From assembly GCA_017510785.1 (NCBI GenBank), contig JAFWMH010000036.1, forward strand, positions 53,868 to 117,867: a stretch of 64,000 bases of DNA. The letters run 5' to 3'. How positions within the stretch are numbered: the first letter of the stretch is position 1; each line of letters starts with the position of its first letter. This document shows, piece after piece, positions 1 through 7,021 of the stretch. The translations under genes and the position numbers were made by a program. The notes below the pieces were generated by a model. The model had not been told where the DNA came from. It saw nothing but the letters and a program-made list of their open reading frames with translations, and made no database searches. The stretch is from Atopobiaceae bacterium (lineage in GTDB: Bacteria; Actinomycetota; Coriobacteriia; Coriobacteriales; Atopobiaceae).

Positions 1-412
1 GCAACGGGAGATACGTCGATGGCCACAACGTGGGCGTCCGGAAAATGCCTTGCCGCAGCCAACGCAAACCTTCCGGAACCACAGCCGCAGTCAATAATCC
101 TCCTCGGAACGATTTGGCCGCAAGCCCAGTCCAACATCGACTCGACAATGTCCGTCGGCGTGAAGACCGCCCCAAAGCACGCCGTTCTTCGGCCCGGTTG
201 AGACGCATAAACGCCTCCCCGAGGGGGTCGTTTCCATCACGGACAAGACGTCTGGCCTCATTGACAACGTCTGCGGAAGCGGGTCGAACATCCGAAAGCA
301 ATCGTCGTTCGGCATCGTCAAGCGGCATGTCTCTCAGCAATGATTTACATACAGCAAGAATGGTTGCGTTATCGCTCCTTTCAAAGAAGCCAACTCGCTC
401 GTTTAGGAGCAT
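1..412 (-). pseudogene. DNA adenine methyltransferase, N-terminal part, frameshifted and cut by the window edge
   Basis: Read leftwards from an ATG at 412 (GAGG four bases upstream) the frame encodes about 80 residues ending in ...EERRALG. The reading then continues, one frame over, as AVFTPTDIVESMLDW followed by RRIIDCGCGSGRFALAAAR, which is the SAM-binding DxGCGSG motif of Eco57I/type I/IIG-like N6-adenine DNA methyltransferases. The two halves join if one G is added to the G-run complementary to 170-173. The FTP motif and glycine loop support a DNA methylase rather than a small-molecule one. The C-terminal part with the NPPY motif lies outside the window. The frameshift may be real decay, an on/off slippage site, or a sequencing error. 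Confidence 0.6.
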
Positions 413-638
413 AAGACCTCGCAATCTCGTAGATCGTGAACCATCAACAGCACACAGCATAATCTTACACGTACATCATAGAGGCTGTTGGGGACAGAAA
501 CACGTGGCGATCAACGCTCCAACTCACTCGTTACTCGTTCACACTCGCCAGTCAATCGACATCTGCAGGGGTCGTTATTCGTCTTGCGGAAAGATAAGAA
601 CAGCGACAATCAATGTGACAAAAACACAAGACTAAAGA
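413..638. other. Gene-free gap between methyltransferase and left attachment repeat
   Basis: No coding region is convincing here. It should contain the promoter of the leftward methyltransferase gene. I see no clear hairpin or repeat. Confidence 0.4.
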
Positions 639-729
639 AAAAAAGGTCAACCAAATACCATGGTTGACCTCGTGTTTTAAATGGTGGCTGGGAAGGGAGT
701 CGAACCCCTGACACAGGGATTTTCAGTCC
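639..729. repeat. attL: left 91-bp direct repeat with 3' tRNA-Phe fragment
   Basis: The copy holds the A6 tract and GGTCAACCA...TGGTTGACC terminator hairpin (639-669) and 48 bp (682-729) identical to the anticodon loop, T arm and acceptor 3' strand of tRNA-Phe at 5817-5864. It differs from the right copy at two positions. The tRNA homology stops at 729, so this is the displaced original 3' end of the gene. Confidence 0.9.
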
Positions 730-843
730 TTTAAGCATGCGGAATGCATATTTGTAATCGGTTTAAGCGGAACAAACACGCAGGTAAATACGGCTGTAGT
801 GGAATCCAACGGAACATGAAAAACCGCGCGGATGTATAATTTA

Positions 844-874
844 GGGTGAACAGCGGGTGAACAGTCGGGTGAAC
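844..874 (+). promoter_or_regulatory. Putative integrase arm-type sites, left end (3 x GGGTGAAC)
   Basis: GGGTGAAC occurs at 844, 855 and 867 (spacings 11 and 12). The same octamer occurs at the right end at 5727, 5738 and 5750 with the same spacings and orientation, which is what arm-binding sites of a tyrosine integrase would look like. Confidence 0.65.
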
Positions 875-920
875 ACTTTTCGAGAACCCCCGACCAAGGA
901 GACGCAGGAAGGAACCCAAA

Positions 921-2174
921 ATGGAGTACACGCAAGGTTTCGTGCGACAGCTCACCAACCGAAAAGGACAGCCGTGGCAGGGCGTCGTTAAGGACTCCAA
1001 CGGCAAGCAGCGGACGAAGATTCTAAAGACTTACAAGAACAGAAGGGGCAACGCAGTACCCGTTAAAAGCGAAGACGATGCAATCGAGGCGTTGGGACAA
1101 TGGCGGAACGAGCTGATAGCCGAGTCCATCCGCGAGGCTGACAGCATCCCACAGGCAAGTACGTTTGTCAGTGACTACACAGACAGCTTCATAGATGATT
1201 TGGAGCTTGCGGGGAGCGTGGAGGCGAGTACGATTCTCGATTATCGTAAATCTGCAAAGCGCATACGTGAAGCGTTCGCCGATATAAGGCTAAACGAGCT
1301 ACGATCCGCGCATATCCAGAAATGGGAAGGTCAACTAATCAAAAGCGGGTTATCCGCGAGCACCGTGGGAAAAGCACACCGACTCTTAAAGCAGGTTCTT
1401 AAACATGCCGTTGACGTGCGAGACCTTGAATGGAATCCAGCAAGTGCAGTTAAGCCACCCAAACGTAAGGCACCGACGCCTAACTCGCTCAGCGCAGAAG
1501 ATGGAGCACGTCTTGCAATGACGCTTTCGAGCATGCAACCAACCTCAATGGTCGTGGGAGCAACAATTAGCCTATTCAGCGGGCTGCGAGAGGGTGAGGC
1601 ATGTGGACTTCGATGGAGAGCTGTTGATTTCGCTAACAGGCAGCTATATGTCGTGGAGGCAATCGGTGTTGGAAGGGGCGGCACATTCGTAAAGACGCCG
1701 AAATCAGAAAGCAGCCGTCGTAGTGTTCCTATAGAAGGAGCAATGTGGGACATGCTTATTAGACGTCGGCAACAGATGGTTGTGGAGTGTAGGGCGGCTG
1801 GAATGGACACAGAAGCAGCCGAGTTTGAGACCTACTTTTCTGGCCTTTTTGTTTTGGGATATCCAGACGGACGGAATTACAATCCGACGCGCTTATCACG
1901 CGACTGGGCATCATTTGCATCATCTATAGGTTTGGTTGGCACGCAAGGTCGGCGCATTACTTTTCACGACCTGCGCCATTCCTATGCAACACGTGCAATT
2001 GCCAAAGGAGCAGATGTTAAGTCGGTCGCATCGAATCTAGGACATGCCAACGAGTTTATGACACTTCACGTGTATGCATCCGCTGACCCCGAGGCACGTA
2101 GACGAGCATCCGCACTGGTTGCCGACGATTACATAGTTACCGAGCACACCACACCATATCTTTTGAATAAATAG
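921..2174 (+). CDS. int: Tyrosine site-specific integrase
   Basis: This 417-residue tyrosine recombinase would integrate and excise the surrounding element at tRNA-Phe. An N-terminal arm-binding region (about 1-70) precedes a SAM-like core-binding domain (about 75-170) and the catalytic domain (about 190-400). The catalytic residues are visible: R223 in SGLREGE, a beta-hairpin lysine in VKTPKSES, H349 and R352 in FHDLRHSY, H375 in LGHAN and Y385 in LHVYAS. The start ATG follows AGGAAGGAACCCAAA. It sits 192 bp inside the left repeat, with the arm-type repeats between. The stop is nine bases before the next gene, so the two are probably co-transcribed. Confidence 0.95.
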   Translation: MEYTQGFVRQLTNRKGQPWQGVVKDSNGKQRTKILKTYKNRRGNAVPVKSEDDAIEALGQWRNELIAESIREADSIPQASTFVSDYTDSFIDDLELAGSVEASTILDYRKSAKRIREAFADIRLNELRSAHIQKWEGQLIKSGLSASTVGKAHRLLKQVLKHAVDVRDLEWNPASAVKPPKRKAPTPNSLSAEDGARLAMTLSSMQPTSMVVGATISLFSGLREGEACGLRWRAVDFANRQLYVVEAIGVGRGGTFVKTPKSESSRRSVPIEGAMWDMLIRRRQQMVVECRAAGMDTEAAEFETYFSGLFVLGYPDGRNYNPTRLSRDWASFASSIGLVGTQGRRITFHDLRHSYATRAIAKGADVKSVASNLGHANEFMTLHVYASADPEARRRASALVADDYIVTEHTTPYLLNK

Positions 2175-2183
2175 GGGGAGAAC

Positions 2184-2663
2184 ATGCTACCGAGCGAGAT
2201 AACGACCACGATGGAATACTCAGACCCCGACCATCCGTTAGCCAACAGCTACATACGCACATGGAAGACCTTGCACGCCAAAGCAAAGAGCGAAGGCAAG
2301 GGCATAGACGAGATGGAGTACAAACAGGAGCTGGCGGCTTTCGACAAGCCTATTAACGAGCGCATAAAGAATTTCATGCGCGACAAGGGTATCGGCAACG
2401 AAGACATACAGACAGTGTTGGGACTTCAGAAGTCGCAGGCACACGACCTTATCAAGTACCCATCACGCATGAGCCGCGAACAGGTGGCGAAGTTGGCTAC
2501 CCTTCTCGACGTCACCCTCACGGAGCTGAGGGGAGAACCGCAGGTGCTTTCGGCAAACACGGTAGCTACGTACTATGATCATCTGACAACGACGGACAAA
2601 GCCATTGTGTCTAGCCTGATAAGCCGTCTCCATTCTGTAGACCACGGAGTCTCATGGGTGTGA
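2184..2663 (+). CDS. XRE-like helix-turn-helix regulator of the element
   Basis: A 159-residue protein with a strong GGGGGAG ribosome site, directly behind int. A helix-turn-helix of the lambda-repressor type spans about residues 55-115 (NERIKNFMRDKGIGNEDIQTV, then KSQAHDLIKYPSRMSREQV). Its N- and C-terminal parts are unlike common repressors. By position it is the candidate master repressor of the element, comparable to Stl/Rpr proteins of satellites, but direct homology to those cannot be judged by eye. It could equally be an ordinary immunity repressor. Confidence 0.6.
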   Translation: MLPSEITTTMEYSDPDHPLANSYIRTWKTLHAKAKSEGKGIDEMEYKQELAAFDKPINERIKNFMRDKGIGNEDIQTVLGLQKSQAHDLIKYPSRMSREQVAKLATLLDVTLTELRGEPQVLSANTVATYYDHLTTTDKAIVSSLISRLHSVDHGVSWV

Positions 2664-2698
2664 TTGTGTAACATTTATGGAATGAAAAATACTTTACG

Positions 2699-2749
2699 GA
2701 ACCGCTTTTCCGATTTGAGCGTGCGGTAATCGGAAGGGCGGTTTTCTTT
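2699..2749 (+). terminator. Intrinsic terminator after the int-regulator pair
   Basis: ACCGC-tt-TTCCGATT and AATCGGAA-gg-GCGGT form a long stem around a 12-base loop, followed by TTTTCTTT. It separates the int/repressor unit from the xis-led unit; the 224-bp gap 2664-2887 should also hold the promoter of the downstream genes. Confidence 0.8.
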
Positions 2750-2893
2750 ATCAAATAGGTTTCCGATTTCACGTATTCATGACTGGAAAACATCAGGTAA
2801 ACCGCCACATACGGCACATTTGGCATAGATGTAATCTGTACTCACGCAACGGTTGCGGACATTGAAAACGGAATAGAGAACGGAGGAATGACT

Positions 2894-3103
2894 ATGGATG
2901 TAACTTGCATTCCTAAAGACGCCAACAGGCTACGGACAGACCTACCGCTCTTGCTGGACGTTGAGACGGCCAAGCAGATACCGCAGGTATCAGGGCGGTA
3001 CATGCGGACTCTTTGCTCGACGGGACAAGTCCAAGCCATCAAGTGCGGCAAGAATTGGCGTGTCAACCGCGACAGCCTACTCGCATATTGCGGATTGGCG
3101 TAA
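2894..3103 (+). CDS. xis: Excisionase-like HTH_17 DNA-binding protein
   Basis: A 69-residue winged-helix protein of the MerR-like excisionase (HTH_17) family: LLDVETAKQIPQVSGRYMRTL, then a basic turn and a wing with KCGKNWRVNRDSLLAYC. Such proteins bend DNA at attachment sites to direct excision, and some also act as AlpA-type activators. The ATG at 2894 is seven bases behind GGAGG; the ATG at 2888 is too close to it. It is the first gene of the second transcription unit, with a 9-base gap to the next gene. Confidence 0.75.
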   Translation: MDVTCIPKDANRLRTDLPLLLDVETAKQIPQVSGRYMRTLCSTGQVQAIKCGKNWRVNRDSLLAYCGLA

Positions 3104-3112
3104 GGGGGACAC

Positions 3113-3490
3113 ATGAAGCACGACAACACCCCCACGCTGTTCGAGCTACCAGCAGAGAACGGCGTGGGGGAGCCTGACGAGAACATGGTACAACGTGCGC
3201 ATGAGCTGAACGCAGGGCGTGACGAGTGGATAGCAAGATATCCACGACCGTGGAAGCGTATCCAACAGCTTGCACGCAGGGACTACGCAGCAGGACGCAG
3301 GATGTGCATAAGCCGCTACGTTGAGGACATTCGAGCACACGATTGGTCTGGGACGGACGGCAGCGAGTGCAAGATTTCAAACTCGCTGAGAGCACCCCTA
3401 GCACGCAAGTTGTGCGAGATGCACCCCGAGTACGCAGGTCTTCTAATAACCCGTCCTAGCGTCTGTGACGTGCTCACAGGCACATCATGA
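3113..3490 (+). CDS. Small conserved mobile-element protein, function unknown
   Basis: 125 residues. The central part (PWKRIQQLARRDYAAGRRMCIS RYVEDIRAHD when read through, about 45-80) resembles small proteins that recur next to xis and replication genes in actinobacterial prophages and islands, but I know no function. No membrane segment or metal motif is seen. It overlaps the next gene by four bases (ATGA), pointing to coupled translation. Weight on the resemblance should be modest. Confidence 0.55.
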   Translation: MKHDNTPTLFELPAENGVGEPDENMVQRAHELNAGRDEWIARYPRPWKRIQQLARRDYAAGRRMCISRYVEDIRAHDWSGTDGSECKISNSLRAPLARKLCEMHPEYAGLLITRPSVCDVLTGTS

Positions 3491-3987
3491 GCCGTGGCAA
3501 GAAGCAGCAGCCACGCAAGCCGTGGCAACGCAGGGCGAACAGCAGCAGACACTTCCAATGCTTGTACGACGATCTACTCGACAGTCCAGCATTCCACGAC
3601 CTGACGGCACGGGAGAAGGTCTTACTAATCTATTGCAGGCGCGAGAGCCATGGGCGTGCAATGGCCGAGGGTGAACACGACGAACGTCTCTTTTACATGA
3701 ACAAGAGCCTACGCACGACCATCCACGAACTGTACAGGCCATCGGACACCCGACAGTTTGAGCACGACATGGGTTCCCTGATAGCGCATGGTTTCGTTGA
3801 CCTCGTGAAATCGGGTTACGAGACGAGAACGAAGTCGCTCTATCGCCTATCCGACCGCTGGAACCATTGGGGGACAAGGGCATTCGGAACACCCGAGAGC
3901 GTTAAGACCGTCCACCTGCAAAACGAAGAGGCCAAGGCGAAGAGGGAGCGGCTAAAAACCGAAAGCACCTGCAACCATGCACCATGA
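3487..3987 (+). CDS. Winged-helix protein, probable replication/regulatory protein of the element
   Basis: 166 residues. Residues about 20-125 have the pattern FQCLYDDLLDSPAFHDLT, FYMNKSLRTTIHEL, FEHDMGSLIAHGFVDLV and SLYRLSDRW. This is the helix-turn-helix plus wing arrangement of small proteins found in place of replication initiators in Gram-positive phages, islands and plasmids. The tail is charged. It overlaps the preceding gene by four bases. In a satellite plan this slot is usually replication (pri/rep), so I infer that role, but no primase or helicase motif is present. Confidence 0.5.
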   Translation: MSRGKKQQPRKPWQRRANSSRHFQCLYDDLLDSPAFHDLTAREKVLLIYCRRESHGRAMAEGEHDERLFYMNKSLRTTIHELYRPSDTRQFEHDMGSLIAHGFVDLVKSGYETRTKSLYRLSDRWNHWGTRAFGTPESVKTVHLQNEEAKAKRERLKTESTCNHAP

Positions 3988-4143
3988 CTTACTGCAACGT
4001 AGCAGCATGTGGAGAGCCGAAAAGCATTCACATACTGCTACCACGCAGGATGATTCGACCAAATCGGGGCGTTTGCATCCTGCGTGCATGCACCACATAC
4101 GTATATATCTACCAGCACACCCACGATTTGATAGGAGCACCAT
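3988..4143. other. Non-coding gap before terS-like gene
   Basis: 156 bp between the winged-helix gene and the terminase-like gene. CAGGATG and CATCCTG lie around TCGACCAAATCGGGGCGTTTG and may form a hairpin (about 4047-4084). A tataTATCTA-like AT-rich stretch near 4100-4110 could be a separate promoter for the packaging module. Confidence 0.35.
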
Positions 4144-4548
4144 ATGCTCACCGATAAGAAGCAAAGTTTCATCAATGCTCGACTCAGTGGTAAGGGACTT
4201 GCGGACAGCTACCGCGAGGCGTTCGACGTGGAGAACATGAACGACCACAGCATTCGCGTGGAGGCATGGCGTCTTGAGCACAACGACCCCGACGTTACCC
4301 GTGCGCTGAAAGAAGGACAGAAGGAGCTTGCGGAGCGAGCCAAGTGGACGCGCGACGAGGCTATCGACAGGCTCACGGACGTTCTGGACATGAGCACGGC
4401 AGCGATTCAGGACGGAGACCTCAGCAGGTCAACCACAGCGACGTTCTTCTCAGCCTACGACCGACTCAACTACATCACGGGAGTGGGCAAGCAAACGAGC
4501 GAGCTGGACGTCGCGCTTGACGATATGGTTAAGCAGCTTTGGAGCTAA
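4144..4548 (+). CDS. terS: Small terminase subunit homologue (TerS)
   Basis: 134 residues. It opens LTDKKQSFINARLSGKGLAD, continues with a helix ending in a basic LEHNDPDVTRAL segment, then KWTRDEAIDRLTDVLD. This matches the layout of the Terminase_2 family small subunits (LTxKQxxFIxxY, tip of a helix-turn-helix, NPxVxxAL, then WTRExVIxxL). TerS recognises the pac/cos site and loads DNA on the large subunit. No TerL gene is anywhere in the window, so if functional it would have to work with a helper phage terminase, as in PICI-type satellites. TAGGAGCACCAT precedes the ATG. Confidence 0.65.
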   Translation: MLTDKKQSFINARLSGKGLADSYREAFDVENMNDHSIRVEAWRLEHNDPDVTRALKEGQKELAERAKWTRDEAIDRLTDVLDMSTAAIQDGDLSRSTTATFFSAYDRLNYITGVGKQTSELDVALDDMVKQLWS

Positions 4549-4560
4549 GGAGACGGAGAC

Positions 4561-4764
4561 ATGAGCGAGGTTATCAACATCAAGCTTACGGACATGCAGA
4601 CACAGGCAGTCATAGACGCATGCAAGGCACGTGCGGAGAGGATCGTAACGAGTCCAGACATGAGCTTTCAAGAGCTGGAAATGCTGGGACACCTTGCGGA
4701 CGCGCTTATCTGCATCGAATGCGGAGTGTTCAACGCCGACAAGGAACAAGACGATAGGAGCTAG
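4561..4764 (+). CDS. Small hypothetical protein of the element
   Basis: 67 residues, acidic, with a good GGAGACGGAGAC site and 12 bases behind terS. It contains two cysteines close to the end (LICIECGVFNADKEQDD). No family is recognised. It lies between the terS-like gene and the coiled-coil gene with gaps of 12 and 3 bases, so it is surely in the same message. Confidence 0.6.
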   Translation: MSEVINIKLTDMQTQAVIDACKARAERIVTSPDMSFQELEMLGHLADALICIECGVFNADKEQDDRS

Positions 4765-4767
4765 ATC

Positions 4768-5451
4768 ATGAACCTGACTGACTACATGGACACGTGGAGC
4801 GGATACACCGAGAGCGTCAACGAAGCCGCGAGCAAGCGCGACGGCAAGCTCGAAAAGCTCGACGGCTACAGGGGCGAACGCGCCGACAGGGAGCGCGAGG
4901 AAATCACCCGCGAGTTCAACGAGGCGGTAGAAGTCGCAAAGACGGAGGCACACGCAAAGTTCAACGCGACGCTCAAAGCCATGAAGGAAAAGGCAGACAA
5001 GATAGACGAGACAATGGTCGCACCGACCAATGACATGCTTAACGCGCTCAAAGCTCTTGAGATGAGAACCAGCATAACGGCACGCGAGGCCAATTCGGCG
5101 GCGAAGCTGATGGAGGGTTGCGACGTCGCGCTCGACGCGCTGCAAGACCTATGTACCGCGCGTGGTGGCGTTCGCGTCTCGACACGTGGCAAGAGCGCAC
5201 GCGCCAAGGCATACGATCACCTGCATTCGTTCAACGAGGCGGCTGGTATGTTGCTACAGTGGCGCGGCGGCTCACGTTTCGACTTGATGCTCAAACGAAG
5301 CCAAGAGCGAAGCGCACATGTACCCAGCGAAGAGCGCACGCCAATCGGAGCCGCACTTGTGGCAGACATTCGCACGGACAGCGTGGCCGACTTTGCCAAG
5401 GAAATCGTTGGAGACGATGCGAGTCTCAACGACGTTTTGCGTCTGGACTAA
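4768..5451 (+). CDS. Coiled-coil protein of the element, possible packaging or capsid-interference factor
   Basis: 227 residues, highly charged and alanine-rich. Residues about 15-85 (ASKRDGKLEKLDGYRGERAD onwards) are strongly predicted by eye as coiled coil, followed by an alpha-helical region and a C-terminal part ending DDASLNDVLRLD. It is the last gene of the unit behind terS. Scaffold-like proteins that redirect helper capsids occupy this place in several satellites, but the sequence gives no direct homology. Phage scaffold or a structural remnant are the alternatives. Confidence 0.55.
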   Translation: MNLTDYMDTWSGYTESVNEAASKRDGKLEKLDGYRGERADREREEITREFNEAVEVAKTEAHAKFNATLKAMKEKADKIDETMVAPTNDMLNALKALEMRTSITAREANSAAKLMEGCDVALDALQDLCTARGGVRVSTRGKSARAKAYDHLHSFNEAAGMLLQWRGGSRFDLMLKRSQERSAHVPSEERTPIGAALVADIRTDSVADFAKEIVGDDASLNDVLRLD

Positions 5452-5512
5452 CCGACCATCCGAAAGCCACGCAGGGACTTCCAACTCGTTCGCCCTGACG
5501 TTGGCACAACCA

Positions 5513-5553
5513 ACCCGCCTATGTGGTGCACGCACATGGGCGGGTTTTTCTTT
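5513..5553 (+). terminator. Intrinsic terminator ending the element's gene cluster
   Basis: ACCCGCCTATGTG and CGCACATGGGCGGGT pair over a short loop, followed by TTTTTCTTTT. It ends transcription 62 bp after the coiled-coil gene. Confidence 0.85.
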
Positions 5554-5726
5554 TGCGGGTATTTAGTCGTTCTTGACGAGAAAAGCCGTTAGAAAGCGTC
5601 TCAGCGGCTCATTTATCAGGCCTTTTGCACCTCACGAGGAATGCTTACCCGTTGGCTGGAATTGTGTGCTTTTCTCCATATCCTGACAGCGGATTTCGAG
5701 GCCGAAATCGGTTTGTCGCGGGTTTC

Positions 5727-5757
5727 GGGTGAACAACGGGTGAACGTGCGGGTGAAC
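5727..5757 (+). promoter_or_regulatory. Putative integrase arm-type sites, right end (3 x GGGTGAAC)
   Basis: GGGTGAAC at 5727, 5738 and 5750, same orientation and 11/12 spacing as the left set, 16 bp from the right direct repeat. Confidence 0.65.
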
Positions 5758-5773
5758 AAATATCGGAGCTAAC

Positions 5774-5804
5774 AAAAAAGGTCAACCAAATACCATGGTT
5801 GACC
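5774..5804 (-). terminator. Terminator of tRNA-Phe
   Basis: GGTCAACCA and TGGTTGACC pair across seven bases, and the leftward transcript then reads six U. The same structure is duplicated at 639-669. Confidence 0.8.
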
Positions 5805-5864
5805 TCGTATTTTAACTGGTGGCTGGGAAGGGAGTCGAACCCCTGACACAGGGATTTTCAGTCC
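5774..5864. repeat. attR: right 91-bp direct repeat inside the intact tRNA-Phe locus
   Basis: It holds the terminator and 3' half of the functional tRNA-Phe. Identity with the left copy ends exactly at 5864, inside the anticodon stem, so the element supplied the 3' end of the tRNA gene on integration and kept it functional. Confidence 0.9.
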
Positions 5865-5893
5865 CCTGCTCTACCAACTGAGCTACCCAGCCC
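5817..5893 (-). tRNA. tRNA-Phe (GAA)
   Basis: Leftward GGGCTGGGTAGCTCAG...CTGAAAA...GGTTCGACTCC...CCAGCCACCA folds as a full cloverleaf with encoded CCA. The anticodon loop CTGAAAA gives GAA. It is the integration target of the element. Confidence 0.97.
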
Positions 5894-6084
5894 TTGCGCT
5901 TCTTCAAGCTCGTTTAGAATAACAGACCCCTAGGATAAGTCAACCGACAACTTGGAAAAAGGCGCTATTGCCGCATGAAACGTGTCTTCTCCACATTTTC
6001 GCCACAAGTGTACGCTCGGCTTAAACCAACAGTTCGCAACTGCAGCGGAGAACTTAGGTTGAATCTCCCTGCACCAGCATAAAC

Positions 6085-6090
6085 TATAAT
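6085..6090 (+). promoter_or_regulatory. -10 box (TATAAT) for the C-N hydrolase gene
   Basis: A perfect TATAAT lies 39 bp before the ATG at 6129. No good -35 hexamer is seen at 17-18 bp; TTGAAT at 6059 is 20 bp away. Confidence 0.5.
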
Positions 6091-6128
6091 GAAATCCAAC
6101 CCACAGAACCCACATCGAAGGGAGCACC

Positions 6129-6851
6129 ATGACGTTCAAGCTAGGTCTCGCGCAAACGATCGACCAAATCGACGAGGCAGCACAACGCGGCATGGACCTG
6201 CTCGTGTTCCCCGAAAACTTCATGTCCTCCCCCGAGCTCGCCGAGCCGCTCGACGGACCGTTTGTGCAGCACGTTCGCGAGGAAGCACGGACGCACAGCA
6301 TGTGGATTGCATTCACGACCTTTGAGACAAACCCCCATGGCCAGCCCTTCAACACCGCCGTACTCGTGGACGAAGCCGGCACGATTCAAGGAACGTACAG
6401 GAAGTGTCATCTCTACGACGCCCATGGAGTATTCGAATCCGAACGCAACGCAGCTGGCCACGCATTATGCAAGCCCATTCCCACGCCGTTTTGCACACTC
6501 GGCATGGCCATTTGCTACGATTTACGATTCCCCGAGGTTGCGCGGCACCTGGCGCTTGCCGGCTGCAACGTACTGATCTTTCCCGCCGCCTGGCACGACG
6601 GGCCGCGCAAGCTCGCTCACTGGCGAACGCTGTTGACTGCACGCGCAATCGAAAACGAGTGCATCGTGGTGGGAGCCTGCAACGCAGGCGAACGTTACGT
6701 ACAAAAGAGCTTCGTATTCGGACCCTTAGGCGACGAACTCGCGAGCGGCCAAAGCGATGAGCTCATCGTTTGCGATATCGACCTCGCAACCGTTGACGCC
6801 GCGCGCGATGCAATGCCCGTGTTCTCCCATCGGCGCCAGGACTTGTACTAA
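6129..6851 (+). CDS. Carbon-nitrogen hydrolase (nitrilase superfamily, omega-amidase-like)
   Basis: This 240-residue cytosolic enzyme should hydrolyse a C-N bond of an amide. The nitrilase triad is intact: E29 in VFPENF, K92 in YRKCHLYD and C129 in MAICYDLRFPE. The arrangement and length fit the omega-amidase/Nit2-like branch, which removes toxic alpha-keto acid amides, better than plant-type nitrilases, but substrate cannot be read from the sequence. The start ATG follows GAAGGGAGCACC. It stands alone, with gaps on both sides. Confidence 0.85.
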   Translation: MTFKLGLAQTIDQIDEAAQRGMDLLVFPENFMSSPELAEPLDGPFVQHVREEARTHSMWIAFTTFETNPHGQPFNTAVLVDEAGTIQGTYRKCHLYDAHGVFESERNAAGHALCKPIPTPFCTLGMAICYDLRFPEVARHLALAGCNVLIFPAAWHDGPRKLAHWRTLLTARAIENECIVVGACNAGERYVQKSFVFGPLGDELASGQSDELIVCDIDLATVDAARDAMPVFSHRRQDLY

Positions 6852-7021
6852 CGCACCAGGCTGATGCACCGTGGGAAATAGCCGTATCCCCCGTGACGCT
6901 CGGTGGATTTTCTCTCTGAATCATTTTATGCACGGATTACGTCGGTAATTGTGGTAATTTTGCCAATAATAACGACGTAAATCGTGCGAATGTGCCATTT
7001 CTAACGCAGAATGAGGTGCGT

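Larger units (their letters stand above)
639..5864 (+). mobile_element. Compact tRNA-Phe integrated element, phage-satellite-like (about 5.1 kb)
   Basis: The element is bounded by 91-bp direct repeats (639-729 and 5774-5864, two mismatches) that contain the 3' half of tRNA-Phe and its terminator. Inside, all genes point right: tyrosine integrase, XRE-like regulator, excisionase, a small conserved protein, a winged-helix protein, a small-terminase homologue, a tiny ORF and a coiled-coil protein. No relaxase, capsid, portal, tail or large terminase is present. Integrase + Xis + repressor + replication-type protein + terS without structural genes is the organisation of phage-inducible chromosomal islands and similar satellites. 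Each end also carries three GGGTGAAC repeats with identical spacing, likely integrase arm sites. The mobility is inferred; the gene content and repeats are seen. Confidence 0.8.

Noticed and set aside
921..5451. Integrative conjugative or mobilisable element
   Set aside because: No relaxase, coupling protein or oriT-like gene; a small terminase is present instead.
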